Both the position numbers and the translations under genes were made by a program. Positions 1 to 7,185 of a stretch of 13,332 bases of DNA are shown here, piece by piece. This DNA is from Ignavibacteriales bacterium. Lineage in GTDB: Bacteria > Bacteroidota > Ignavibacteria > Ignavibacteriales > Ignavibacteriaceae. The first letter of the stretch is position 1, and each line of letters opens with the position of its first letter. The notes under the pieces were generated by a model. That model saw only the letters and a program-made list of their open reading frames with translations. It did no database searches and had not been told where the DNA came from. The stretch covers positions 1-13,332 of the forward strand of contig DAIERC010000033.1 in assembly GCA_027347125.1 (NCBI GenBank), in the 5' to 3' direction.

Positions 1-244
1 CGTTAACGATTAATATATCGTCATGTTCCAAGCTCGGATCGCTTTTTGCAGTTCCAAGTTCCGCTTTAAGTTTTCCATGAACCGAATCGTATTTTAACTG
101 GTAAGCAAAATATTTTGCTTCCGTGCTAACATCAACTACCGCTACTACATCAATTGCTTTTCCTAATAATCCTTTATCAACCAGCGCATTGAAAACCAAA
201 CGCCCAATTCTTCCGAAGCCATTTATACCAACTTTAATAGCCAT
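1..244 (-). CDS. gap: Type I glyceraldehyde-3-phosphate dehydrogenase, N-terminal part (cut by window edge)
   Basis: Oxidises and phosphorylates glyceraldehyde 3-phosphate with NAD in cytoplasmic glycolysis. The 81 residues visible begin MAIKVGINGFGRIGR, the Rossmann-fold dinucleotide motif GxNGFGRIGR, and include VVAVVD at the end of the next strand and YDSVHG, both typical of type I GAPDH. The catalytic cysteine region lies outside the window. The ATG at 244 is supported by a good Shine-Dalgarno AAGGAG at 252-257 on the minus strand, 7 bases upstream. It is separated from the next gene by 262 bases, so it probably has its own promoter. The family call is very secure; the rest of the gene cannot be assessed. 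Confidence 0.95.
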   Translation of the reverse strand, partial: MAIKVGINGFGRIGRLVFNALVDKGLLGKAIDVVAVVDVSTEAKYFAYQLKYDSVHGKLKAELGTAKSDPSLEHDDILIVN

Positions 245-281
245 GCTGTAACTCCTTTTTTTGAATTTAATTTGTACATCA

Positions 282-312
282 CAAAATTACTTAAAGAGCG
301 CTATAATATCAA
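282..312 (-). promoter_or_regulatory. Possible Bacteroidota-type promoter for gap
   Basis: On the minus strand TAATTTTG (289-282) fits the Bacteroidota -7 consensus TAnnTTTG, and a TTG lies 20 bases upstream (312-310), the usual place of the -33 element. The gap ATG follows 37 bases downstream of the -7 element with a good Shine-Dalgarno in between. In AT-rich DNA such matches arise by chance, and whether this organism uses that promoter type is inferred. Confidence 0.3.
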
Positions 313-465
313 TTGAAAACAAATGCGGATGGCAATCTTTCGTATAAAAAATTATTCTTTGCCTTATATAAAACAATGCTTTGATACAGGCCGCTTATTT
401 ATTGATTGTTAAATGCCATATTCGTTCACCCGCACATTAATTGGCAATGCAACAATAACGTATTA

Positions 466-483
466 GCCGGTAATTATTCCGGC
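466..483 (-). terminator. Weak hairpin downstream of the eight-gene run
   Basis: GCCGG (466-470) pairs with CCGGC (479-483) around an 8-base loop, about 24 bases beyond the thioesterase stop codon. On the minus strand it is followed only by TAATA, not a real T-run. It is therefore a weak candidate for the end of the operon. Confidence 0.3.
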
Positions 484-506
484 AGGAATAAGATCGTAAG
501 TATTGA

Positions 507-935
507 TCACATTCCTTCAAATTCTCTAATCTTATTTTTAATACTATCTGCAACAGGAACAGAAACCAATTTTTCGTAATCGTAAGAAACCAGTTTTGTT
601 AACGCTTCGGCGGCAATTGTTTTATTACCATTTTTAACCACGGCAATTAAATTTTCCACATCAGTGCTTTTGTTGCCGAGTTTAGAAACCCTAGTGAAGA
701 TTTCGAGCTCGTCACCGAGTACGATCGGCTGAATATAATTAATTTCAATTCTTGCAACCACAGCACCGAAATCCAAATTGTTGGCAGGTAATTTCAGAAT
801 ATCATTAAAGTACGCAATCCTGGCTTCTTCAAGATACGACAAATAAGTTGCGTTGTTTACATGTCGCATCGCGTCCAGATCAGCAAATCTTACGGATAAA
901 TTTATTTTATGTTTGAACAAAGTAATATCGTACAT
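507..935 (-). CDS. Hotdog-fold acyl-CoA thioesterase (4HBT/YbgC-like)
   Basis: A 142-residue single-domain hotdog protein predicted to hydrolyse acyl-CoA or acyl-ACP thioesters in the cytoplasm. Residues 16-39 carry the family signature: RFADLD followed by DAMRHVNN and then YLSYLEEAR. D21 and E37 are at the positions used by 4HBT-type thioesterases. The length is normal for the family. The ATG at 935 lies 14 bases after the threonine aldolase stop, so the two are probably co-transcribed. No Shine-Dalgarno is visible. The substrate cannot be told from sequence: members act on short, aromatic or long-chain CoAs. This appears to be the last gene of the long minus-strand run. Confidence 0.85.
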   Translation of the reverse strand: MYDITLFKHKINLSVRFADLDAMRHVNNATYLSYLEEARIAYFNDILKLPANNLDFGAVVARIEINYIQPIVLGDELEIFTRVSKLGNKSTDVENLIAVVKNGNKTIAAEALTKLVSYDYEKLVSVPVADSIKNKIREFEGM

Positions 936-949
936 ATGCTTTTTTAATT

Positions 950-1981
950 TTAGTTGAAAACATTTTTAATTATCTTTTTTGTTTTTTCAATATCATCAAA
1001 ACTTGCATCAAGATGAGTAATGGCACGGAGCAAACCCACTTTTCCTTCGGATAAAAGCAGTCCTCCTGCTTTGCATTTTGTGATAGCGTCTTCAACAGAT
1101 ATTTTTAACGGTTTGAAGATTAAAATATTGGTCTGAACCGATGCTGTATCAATTTCAAGCGAAGGTATTTCCGCAATAGTTTCGGCCAGCATTTTCGCTT
1201 TTTGATGATCTTCGGCCAGCCTTTCAATATTATTTTTTAAGGCATACAAACCCGCGGCAGCAATAATACCAACCTGGCGCATTCCGCCGCCCCAGGCTTT
1301 TCTAACCCTGAATGCTTCTTTAACAAATTCTTTTGAGCCGGCTATAATTGAACCGACAGGAGCGCCGAGCCCTTTTGATAAACAGCATGAAACGGAATCA
1401 AAATGCGAGGCGTATTCTTTTACGGAAATACCGGAAGCAACCGAAGCATTCCAGATTCTCGCGCCATCAAGATGATAGAATAAATTATATTTCTTCGCCA
1501 GCTCTTTAACTTTTATAATATTTTCAATCGGGTGAATTGTACCACCGGCTCTGTTGTGAGTATTTTCAATTTCAATCACTTTACTTCTGGGCATATAATA
1601 AGCACTTGTAGGGCGAATAAACGGCTCGATTTGCTCTGGCGTAATTACGCCTTTGTTTCCGTCAACCGGCATAAGTTGAATTCCGCTCAAAACCGCAGGA
1701 GAACCGGATTCGTATTGAAAGATATGCGCGTCTCTTTCGCAGATAACTTCATCCGCGGGATTTGTTAAAACGTTAAGGCAAATTTGATTTCCCATTACGC
1801 CGCTAGAAACAAACAAAGCAGCTTCTTTACCCAAAAGCCCGGCGGCATATTCTTGCAATGCGTTTACGGTTGGATCCTCCTGAAAGACATCATCCCCAAC
1901 TTCGGCGCTGCACATTGCTTTGCGCATTGCTTCAGTAGGTTTGGTTACGGTATCGCTTCTAAGGTCAATATATTTTTTCAT
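950..1981 (-). CDS. ltaE: Low-specificity L-threonine aldolase
   Basis: A PLP enzyme of the beta-eliminating lyase family that cleaves L-threonine and allo-threonine to glycine and acetaldehyde. The 343 residues open with the family hallmark IDLRSDTVTKPTEAMR. H86 in DAHIFQYE is the cofactor-stacking histidine, LDGAR at 171-175 supplies the PLP-contacting aspartate (D172) and arginine, SKGLGAPVG contains the Schiff-base lysine K203, and GGGMRQVG holds R235. The length is typical and all key residues are present. The ATG at 1981 follows a 62-base gap after lnt with only a weak GTGA Shine-Dalgarno-like stretch. It probably belongs to the same transcript as its neighbours, though the gap allows a separate promoter. 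No pathway link to the surrounding membrane genes is evident. Confidence 0.93.
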   Translation of the reverse strand: MKKYIDLRSDTVTKPTEAMRKAMCSAEVGDDVFQEDPTVNALQEYAAGLLGKEAALFVSSGVMGNQICLNVLTNPADEVICERDAHIFQYESGSPAVLSGIQLMPVDGNKGVITPEQIEPFIRPTSAYYMPRSKVIEIENTHNRAGGTIHPIENIIKVKELAKKYNLFYHLDGARIWNASVASGISVKEYASHFDSVSCCLSKGLGAPVGSIIAGSKEFVKEAFRVRKAWGGGMRQVGIIAAAGLYALKNNIERLAEDHQKAKMLAETIAEIPSLEIDTASVQTNILIFKPLKISVEDAITKCKAGGLLLSEGKVGLLRAITHLDASFDDIEKTKKIIKNVFN

Positions 1982-2017
1982 AATGTATTCACTTTAATTT
2001 AAAATTAAACAACTAAA

Positions 2018-2037
2018 ATTTTTATACTAATAAAAAT
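2018..2037. repeat. AT-only hairpin between lnt and ltaE
   Basis: ATTTTTAT (2018-2025) and ATAAAAAT (2030-2037) form a perfect 8-bp inverted repeat with a 4-base loop just after the lnt stop codon. With no G or C in the stem it is at best a weak terminator or mRNA-end stabiliser. Confidence 0.25.
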
Positions 2038-2043
2038 ACGGAC

Positions 2044-3735
2044 TCACACTTTTAATTTAGCTTTTACCTTTTTCATTATAAAAAGAGCGAATATCCAGAA
2101 TGAAAAAAGCGAAGCAATTGTTGGAATAATAAGCGGGTGTTTCGTAAAAAAAGTTTCACCGGATTCAAGTTCAACATTACTGACAATAAAAGTTTTGGTA
2201 AATAATTTTGATTCTATCTTTGTTCTACCAACCGGATCGATAATACAGCTTATGCCGCCGTTAGCCGCACGAACAACCGACCTCTTATTTTCAACGGCTC
2301 TAAGCACCGCAATTTCCTTATGCTGATAAGGTCCGCTTGATTTTCCGTACCAGCTGTCGTTCGTAACAATGGCAATCATCTTTGCGCCGCGCTGAACAAA
2401 ATCCACAACAAAATACGGAAAGACGGATTCATAGCAAACAAGTCCGTTGATGCCAATCGAATCGCTGTTAGCACTTTGCTGTTCGAGCCGGCTTGTAATA
2501 TCCGTAGGTATTTTAAAATTCACGGTATCTTTCCCAACGTTCCAGCCGGAAATACCGACTCCCCATTTTAACAAATCGCCTAAGAAAGGAAGATCATCTG
2601 CAAAAGGAACTCTTTCACCAAAAGGCACAAGCTTCATTTTGCCGTATCTTTGCACATGCCAAGAATCGGGAGCCAAAAGCAAAATTCCGTTGTACATCGT
2701 ATAGAAATAATTTCCGTCTTTAGTTTCTTTAGCATCATGCGGAATTTTTTCACCCTTGAAATAATATTTAACATCCGGCATACCGGTAAGGAGAAAAACA
2801 TTATTCTCTTTTAGAAAAGCATAAATTTTATTCACGGTTTGATTGTACGATCCGTCCATCAAAAAAACAGGTAAAGCAGTTTCAGGCCAAACAATAAGTT
2901 TTGCTCCTTGCTCAACGGCCTTTTTTGATAGACCCAAATACTCATCGGTAAGATTATCCAAATCTCCGCCGGCCCATTTTTCCCACGGGTCAAGGTTGGG
3001 TTGAATAAGACCCACGCGTATTGTTTTGTCCGTTGGATGAAATGTTGAAACCCGGTAAAAGCCGTAAGCTAATACGGCAAAAAATATTAATAGCGCAGCG
3101 CTTAAATTATAATAAAAAAACTTTTTTGAAGATTTATAATTTACAATCGCTTTGTAAAAAAAGATATTGATATATAAAACAACAAGAGAAATACCTACTG
3201 CGCCTATTACATCAGCAATTTGGATGAAAGGAATAAACGCGGCTGTACCGTTTCCCAGAGTAAGCCATGGAAAGCTTAAATCGGTAAGCATGTAAAGATA
3301 TTCATAAGTAACCCAGAACAGCGGGAAAAAAAGCAAAGCGTACCTGGATGAAAATGTTTTCTTAAAAGTATAATACAATGTTGATGGTATAAGAAAAAGT
3401 ATCGGATTAAAAAAGACAAGAACGGCACCGGAAATCATTAGGAAAGGATCGGCTTCTTTTTGCCAGCTGCCGACCCAGTAAAGAGTAATAAGATTGAAAA
3501 GCCAGAACGCCAGGTATGTTGCTTTATTTATTTCCGCAAGTGTCTTCCTTTTTTCGAGTACGTAAAAGTATGGCACTAGACCGAAGAACAGCAAAAGGGT
3601 AAACGGAAAAGGGAACGGCGGAAATCCTAATCCCATTGCCGCGCCGCTTAATAAAAGGAGAAATTTATCTTTGCGTCTTTCTTTTATTTCTTCGGACGAA
3701 AGCTGCTCTCGGTATTTTACAAGTCGTAATCTCAA
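2044..3735 (-). CDS. lnt: Apolipoprotein N-acyltransferase
   Basis: An integral inner-membrane enzyme that adds the third acyl chain to the N-terminal cysteine of lipoproteins, the last step of lipoprotein maturation. Residues 1-230 hold an N-terminal membrane domain with several hydrophobic segments from about residue 25. A periplasmic nitrilase-like domain follows (about 238-530), and a final TM segment lies near 536-555. The catalytic triad is visible: E285 in VWPETALPV, K366 in YGKMKLVPFGE, and C434 in GLVCYESVFP. At 563 residues it is slightly longer than the roughly 510 of E. coli Lnt. The reading frame has no ATG until residue 34, which would delete the first membrane segment. TTG at 3735 is the first usual start codon after the upstream in-frame stop, so I use it, 5 bases after the DedA stop. 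Function is certain; the start is less so. Confidence 0.93.
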   Translation of the reverse strand: MRLRLVKYREQLSSEEIKERRKDKFLLLLSGAAMGLGFPPFPFPFTLLLFFGLVPYFYVLEKRKTLAEINKATYLAFWLFNLITLYWVGSWQKEADPFLMISGAVLVFFNPILFLIPSTLYYTFKKTFSSRYALLFFPLFWVTYEYLYMLTDLSFPWLTLGNGTAAFIPFIQIADVIGAVGISLVVLYINIFFYKAIVNYKSSKKFFYYNLSAALLIFFAVLAYGFYRVSTFHPTDKTIRVGLIQPNLDPWEKWAGGDLDNLTDEYLGLSKKAVEQGAKLIVWPETALPVFLMDGSYNQTVNKIYAFLKENNVFLLTGMPDVKYYFKGEKIPHDAKETKDGNYFYTMYNGILLLAPDSWHVQRYGKMKLVPFGERVPFADDLPFLGDLLKWGVGISGWNVGKDTVNFKIPTDITSRLEQQSANSDSIGINGLVCYESVFPYFVVDFVQRGAKMIAIVTNDSWYGKSSGPYQHKEIAVLRAVENKRSVVRAANGGISCIIDPVGRTKIESKLFTKTFIVSNVELESGETFFTKHPLIIPTIASLFSFWIFALFIMKKVKAKLKV

Positions 3736-3740
3736 TTTCT

Positions 3741-4346
3741 TTATTTTTTCTTTTTGGAGAAAATTGCTTTAACAATTAATGCTAAGACAATTGCTCCGGT
3801 AACTATTAAGACAATATTGCTGTATGTTGAAAGATACTTATCAACCGCATGGATATTATTTCCGAAAACATATCCCAAATAAATTATAACCGTATTCCAA
3901 ATAAGCGCGCTGAAGCAGGCAAAAATTGTTGTTTTTTTAGCGTCAAGTTCGCTTAAGCCCGCAAAAAAAGAAATTACCGTTCTTGTTCCCGGCATAAATC
4001 TGTTTGCAAGAATTACAAAGTAACCATATTTAACAAACCATTTTTCCGCTTTGTCCAGTGCTTCGCCGGATATAAATTTAATCTTGCCGGCCCTTACAAC
4101 TTTTTTATCAAGCTGTGTACCAATATAAAATAACGTCATAAAACCCAGTACGCTGCCGATGGTGGTTATAATTAAAGTCGGTACAAAATGCAAAGAATGA
4201 GTAGCAATCAGCGAGCCGCCGATAACAACCACAAGGTCGCTTGGAGATGGTGGGAATACATTTTCAATAAATGCAAAAAAGAATAAAGCCACATAAATCC
4301 AGAAGGGACTTAAAGCGGAAATAAAATCAAGCGTCTGTTCAATCAT
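3741..4346 (-). CDS. DedA family membrane protein (SNARE-associated/VTT domain)
   Basis: A 201-residue polytopic inner-membrane protein of the DedA superfamily, thought to move lipid carriers such as undecaprenyl phosphate or phospholipids across the membrane. Visible signatures are E28-N29 followed by FPPSPSDLVVVIGG, the glycine-rich stretch near 64-78, and RFMPGTRTVISFFAG at 116-130 with the conserved R116, P119, G120 and R122. The C-terminus is lysine-rich (KKKK) and probably cytoplasmic. The ATG at 4346 sits 5 bases after the ispF stop, and lnt begins 5 bases after its own stop, so it is embedded in the operon between an isoprenoid enzyme and a lipoprotein enzyme. That setting fits a lipid-carrier role, but the substrate is inferred. 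No clear Shine-Dalgarno is seen. Confidence 0.88.
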   Translation of the reverse strand: MIEQTLDFISALSPFWIYVALFFFAFIENVFPPSPSDLVVVIGGSLIATHSLHFVPTLIITTIGSVLGFMTLFYIGTQLDKKVVRAGKIKFISGEALDKAEKWFVKYGYFVILANRFMPGTRTVISFFAGLSELDAKKTTIFACFSALIWNTVIIYLGYVFGNNIHAVDKYLSTYSNIVLIVTGAIVLALIVKAIFSKKKK

Positions 4347-4351
4347 ATAAA

Positions 4352-4837
4352 TTATTTTTTTTGAATTAGAACCGTGGCAAAAGCTGAAACTCCTTCTTCC
4401 CTTCCCACGAAACCAAGTTTCTCTGTAGTTGTAGCTTTAATTGAAATCTGTTCAACATCCGCCTCAAGCAAACCGGCAATTATATTTCGCATCGCATTAA
4501 TATAAGATGCTAATTTTGGTTTTTGCATTGCAACCATAGCGTCAACATTCCCTAGCTTATAACCCTTTTCAACAATTAAGCTATAAACATATTTAAGAAG
4601 TTGTTTGCTATCGGCGTTTTTATATTTGGGATCGGTGTCCGGAAAGTGCTGGCCAATATCACCCAATGCTAAGGCGCCTAAAAGCGCATCGCTAATAGCA
4701 TGCAATAATACGTCCGCGTCTGAATGGCCAAGCAGCCCTTTTTCATAAGGTATCTCGACGCCGCCGATTACAAGTTTCCTGTTTTCGGCAAATGCATGAA
4801 CATCGAGTCCAAGACCGGTTCTATATTCCAAGTTCAA
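4352..4837 (-). CDS. ispF: 2-C-methyl-D-erythritol 2,4-cyclodiphosphate synthase
   Basis: Catalyses cyclisation of CDP-ME 2-phosphate to MEcPP with loss of CMP, the fifth step of the MEP isoprenoid pathway; it works as a trimer with divalent metals. The 161 residues contain the zinc ligands D12 and H14 in GLDVHAF and H46 in HSDADVLLHA, then GDIGQHFPDTDP at 59-70 and the C-terminal KATTTEKLGFVGREEG block. The length is normal. There is no ATG near the expected start. The TTG at 4837 is chosen because it overlaps the acylphosphatase stop (TTGA), has a strong GAGGTGA Shine-Dalgarno 4 bases upstream, and places the DVHAF motif at the usual distance from the N-terminus. IspD, its frequent neighbour, is not in this window. 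Confidence 0.95.
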   Translation of the reverse strand: MNLEYRTGLGLDVHAFAENRKLVIGGVEIPYEKGLLGHSDADVLLHAISDALLGALALGDIGQHFPDTDPKYKNADSKQLLKYVYSLIVEKGYKLGNVDAMVAMQKPKLASYINAMRNIIAGLLEADVEQISIKATTTEKLGFVGREEGVSAFATVLIQKK

Positions 4838-5118
4838 TATCTCACCTCAAAACTCTTAAACTCATCTTTAAATTGTTCCCATTCAATTATACATTTTTTA
4901 ACCGAAGCGTGAGACGGCCCTATTTTAATCTGTTGAAACAGATCTTCAATAAACGCTTTGTTTCCTTCAACAACAGTTAAAACTTCACCGGAGTAAAGGT
5001 TTTTAACGTAGCCCTTCAAACCAAGCGCGGCAGCTTCTCTATACACAAAATATCTAAAGCCTACGCCTTGTACCAGACCGGAGGCAATTATTTGCGCTCG
5101 TGTTTGGCTGTTACTCAT
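4834..5118 (-). CDS. acyP: Acylphosphatase
   Basis: A small cytoplasmic hydrolase of carboxyl-phosphate bonds in acyl phosphates. The 94 residues carry the signature GLVQGVGFRYFV at 14-25, with R22 as the phosphate-binding arginine, and GYVKNLYSGEV at 36-46 with the catalytic asparagine N40. The length matches the family, about 90 residues. Its ATG at 5118 overlaps the end of the EamA gene by 8 bases (ATGAGTAA), and its stop overlaps the ispF start by 4, so the three genes are tightly coupled in translation. The physiological substrate of bacterial acylphosphatases is generally unknown, and the context does not resolve it. Confidence 0.92.
   Translation of the reverse strand: MSNSQTRAQIIASGLVQGVGFRYFVYREAAALGLKGYVKNLYSGEVLTVVEGNKAFIEDLFQQIKIGPSHASVKKCIIEWEQFKDEFKSFEVRY
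4842..4848 (-). promoter_or_regulatory. Strong ribosome binding site deciding the TTG start of ispF
   Basis: GAGGTGA on the minus strand matches the anti-Shine-Dalgarno over seven bases and ends 4 bases before the TTG at 4837. It lies inside the end of the acylphosphatase gene. It is one of the stronger sites in the window, which may compensate for the poor start codon. Confidence 0.75.
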
Positions 5119-6025
5119 TATTGAATTTTAATTTGTCAAATAATTCGGTTACTAAAAGTCCTGTAAATATAAGTATACATCCTATAAAGCCAAAGTGAGA
5201 AATATTCTCGCCTAATACCATGAACGCCAGTATCATGGAAAATATTGGTTCAAAAGATAATATAATACCGGCTTTAGTTGGAGTAATGATTTTTTGATAT
5301 TTTGTTTGAAGAGTTGTGGTAACAATTGTAGCAAGTATTGATGTGTAAAGCAACGCAAACACAACATTAGAGTTTAACGCAAAGCGAACAGGTTCAAACC
5401 CGGAATCAGATAAAATGAATGCGAAAATAATTCCGCTTATACCGGTTATAGAAACCTGCATAAATACCAGCGGACGGTAATCATATTTTCTGCTGGTTAT
5501 GTCCAGGTAAACCAGGTACATCGCAAAAAATATTGCGCAAAGAATTGTAAAGAAATCACCGAGGTTGAAACCCTGGCCGATTTCGTGAAAGATACCGAGT
5601 ATGGAATTACCTTTGCTCGATAACATAATTAATCCGATTAGAACAATTACAACACCAATTAAATTTCCCTTGCTGGGCTTTTTTCTCTCAAACAACAATT
5701 GGAACACGGGAGTAAACAGCACGAACGTTCCAGTAATGAAACCGGATTTTGTTGCCGTAGTATAATTTAATCCTATTGTTTGCGTAGCAAACCCGAGGAA
5801 ATACATTAAGCCGAGAAGCGCCCCGCTAAGGATAACTTTTTTCTCAGACCGTCTTAATATTTTTATCATGAAAGGAAGCAGCAGCAAAGACGCAAGCATA
5901 AAGCGGATTGCAACGAACATCATCGGTGAAATATCATGAAGTGCCATTTTAATAATAACAAATGTGGCACCCCATATTACCGTGTTAAAAAGTAATACTC
6001 CCTCGCCTATATATTTTTTTACCAT
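5111..6025 (-). CDS. EamA/DMT-family membrane transporter
   Basis: A 304-residue drug/metabolite transporter with about ten hydrophobic segments arranged as two repeated EamA halves. The first half begins near residue 8 with NTVIWGATFVIIK. The second half ends with SFEPIFSMILAFMVLGE near 257-273, the usual EamA signature before the last two membrane helices. Its transported compound cannot be predicted. I chose the ATG at 6025; a TTG at 6031 in the same frame would add two residues but has no better ribosome site. It lies 79 bases after era and overlaps the acylphosphatase start by 8 bases, so it is probably in the same operon. Confidence 0.88.
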   Translation of the reverse strand: MVKKYIGEGVLLFNTVIWGATFVIIKMALHDISPMMFVAIRFMLASLLLLPFMIKILRRSEKKVILSGALLGLMYFLGFATQTIGLNYTTATKSGFITGTFVLFTPVFQLLFERKKPSKGNLIGVVIVLIGLIMLSSKGNSILGIFHEIGQGFNLGDFFTILCAIFFAMYLVYLDITSRKYDYRPLVFMQVSITGISGIIFAFILSDSGFEPVRFALNSNVVFALLYTSILATIVTTTLQTKYQKIITPTKAGIILSFEPIFSMILAFMVLGENISHFGFIGCILIFTGLLVTELFDKLKFNNE

Positions 6026-6061
6026 CACCAAACTATGTTGTGTAGAATTTGATTAGAAAAA

Positions 6062-6072
6062 GAGCCTAGCTC
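6062..6072 (-). terminator. Small hairpin plus T-run between era and the EamA gene
   Basis: GAGC and GCTC form a 4-bp stem with a 3-base loop, followed on the minus strand by TTTTTCTAAT. The stem is short, so it would act as a leaky attenuator at most, lowering expression of the genes after era. Confidence 0.25.
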
Positions 6073-6104
6073 CCCTTAAGAATTTAAATAATCTTTAAAA
6101 AATT

Positions 6105-7016
6105 TTAGTCTTTATCTGGCGTGTAACCGAATGATTTAAGCATGTTTTCATCCGAACGCCATTTCTCTCTAACTTTTACTCTTAGCTCAAGATAAACCGG
6201 GTGCTGAAGAAAATCTTCAACATCATGCCGGGCAGTTTCACCCAATCTTTTAATTGCCGCGCCTTGTTTACCGATTAAAATAGCTTTCTGAGTTTCCCGT
6301 TCAACTACAATTTCACCGTGAATAAAATACTTCGAGTCTTCCCTTTCCTTAAAGTCTTCAACAACAACCTCGCAGCTGTATGGGATTTCTTCTTTGTACA
6401 ATTCGAAAATTTTCTCCCTAATAATCTCGCTGACAAAAAATCTTTCATTCGCGTCGGCAACAATATCGTCGGGATAATATTTGGGTCCTTCCGGCAAATA
6501 CTCCAATATGGCCGAGAGAACCGACGAGACGTTAAAGCCTAATGATGCCGAGATTGGTATTATTTCTTTAAATGATGCCGAAGCTTCCAGTTTATGAATC
6601 AAAAGCTTAGTGTGTTCCTGGCTTGTTAAATCAACTTTATTAAGAAGTAAAATTTTTGTTTTCTTTGTTTTCAATAAAAACTTATAAACATAATCATCTT
6701 GAAGCGTTTGTATACCGTCGGGATCAGCGTTTATATCCAGCATAAGGATAACTATATCGGCGTCCTTTACCGAATTTTCCACATGCTCCATCATTTTTTC
6801 GTGCAGAAGATAAGCGGGCTCAAGTATTCCTGGGGTATCCAGAAAAATAATCTGGTAATTTTCTTCCGTAAGAATTCCAAGGATTCTTTTGCGGGTAGTT
6901 TGAGGTTTGTTAGTAATAATTGAAAGCTTCTGCCCCAGCAGCGTGTTCATCAAAGTTGATTTACCTACATTTGGTTTTCCAAGTATTGCAACATAACCTG
7001 TTTTTACATTTCCCAT
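6105..7016 (-). CDS. era: GTPase Era
   Basis: An essential GTPase that binds the 3' end of 16S rRNA and assists 30S subunit assembly. The GTPase domain shows G1 GKPNVGKS (13-20), G3 DTPG (60-63), G4 NKVD (126-129) and G5 SAS (156-158). The C-terminal KH domain carries GKQGAAIKRLGE at 249-260. The reading frame stays open upstream to a TTG at 7082, but that would add 22 basic residues absent from Era. The ATG at 7016 (MGNVKTGYVAILGKP) gives 303 residues, close to E. coli Era at 301, and has a weak AGG 8-10 bases upstream. It probably begins the long minus-strand run, since a terminator lies between it and the anti-sigma gene. Confidence 0.96.
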   Translation of the reverse strand: MGNVKTGYVAILGKPNVGKSTLMNTLLGQKLSIITNKPQTTRKRILGILTEENYQIIFLDTPGILEPAYLLHEKMMEHVENSVKDADIVILMLDINADPDGIQTLQDDYVYKFLLKTKKTKILLLNKVDLTSQEHTKLLIHKLEASASFKEIIPISASLGFNVSSVLSAILEYLPEGPKYYPDDIVADANERFFVSEIIREKIFELYKEEIPYSCEVVVEDFKEREDSKYFIHGEIVVERETQKAILIGKQGAAIKRLGETARHDVEDFLQHPVYLELRVKVREKWRSDENMLKSFGYTPDKD

Positions 7017-7067
7017 CCCAATTGCCTGTTTTTTATATCGCCGTAAAAATGATGTTAATTTATAATG

Positions 7068-7075
7068 CAAATATA
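7068..7075 (-). promoter_or_regulatory. Possible Bacteroidota-type -7 element for era
   Basis: TATATTTG on the minus strand fits TAnnTTTG and lies 51 bases before the era ATG, beyond the terminator of the preceding operon. The -33 position holds CTG rather than TTG. A conventional TATAAA (-10-like) lies just downstream. Weak support only. Confidence 0.28.
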
Positions 7076-7121
7076 AGAACAATGAACTTATTTAGCAGAT
7101 CTTTATGACACATAAATAAAA

Positions 7122-7146
7122 AAACGGCCGCGAAAATTGGCCGTTT
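7122..7146 (-). terminator. Intrinsic terminator of the sigma/anti-sigma operon
   Basis: AAACGGCC (7122-7129) pairs with GGCCGTTT (7139-7146) around a 9-base loop. On the minus strand the hairpin is followed by TTTTATTTAT. It starts about 40 bases after the anti-sigma stop and separates that operon from era. Confidence 0.8.
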
Positions 7147-7185
7147 AATTTTATGCTATTAAATAGGTGTGGTCCGGAAATTTTT

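Noticed and set aside
323..412. 29-codon plus-strand ORF between gap and the thioesterase gene
   Set aside because: No ribosome site, no recognisable motif, and a length expected by chance.
1532..1768. Plus-strand open frame of 78 codons inside the threonine aldolase gene
   Set aside because: Fully antisense to a well-conserved gene with all catalytic residues; composition is not protein-like and no ribosome site supports it.
6122..6151. TGTAACC on the plus strand as a fourth ECF promoter
   Set aside because: It lies within era, and the position 17 bases downstream reads TTTCAT rather than a GTC-type -10.
7017..7082. Era extended by 22 residues to a TTG at 7082
   Set aside because: Era proteins begin just before the GKPNVGKS motif; the ATG at 7016 gives the normal length, and the extra segment has no family counterpart.
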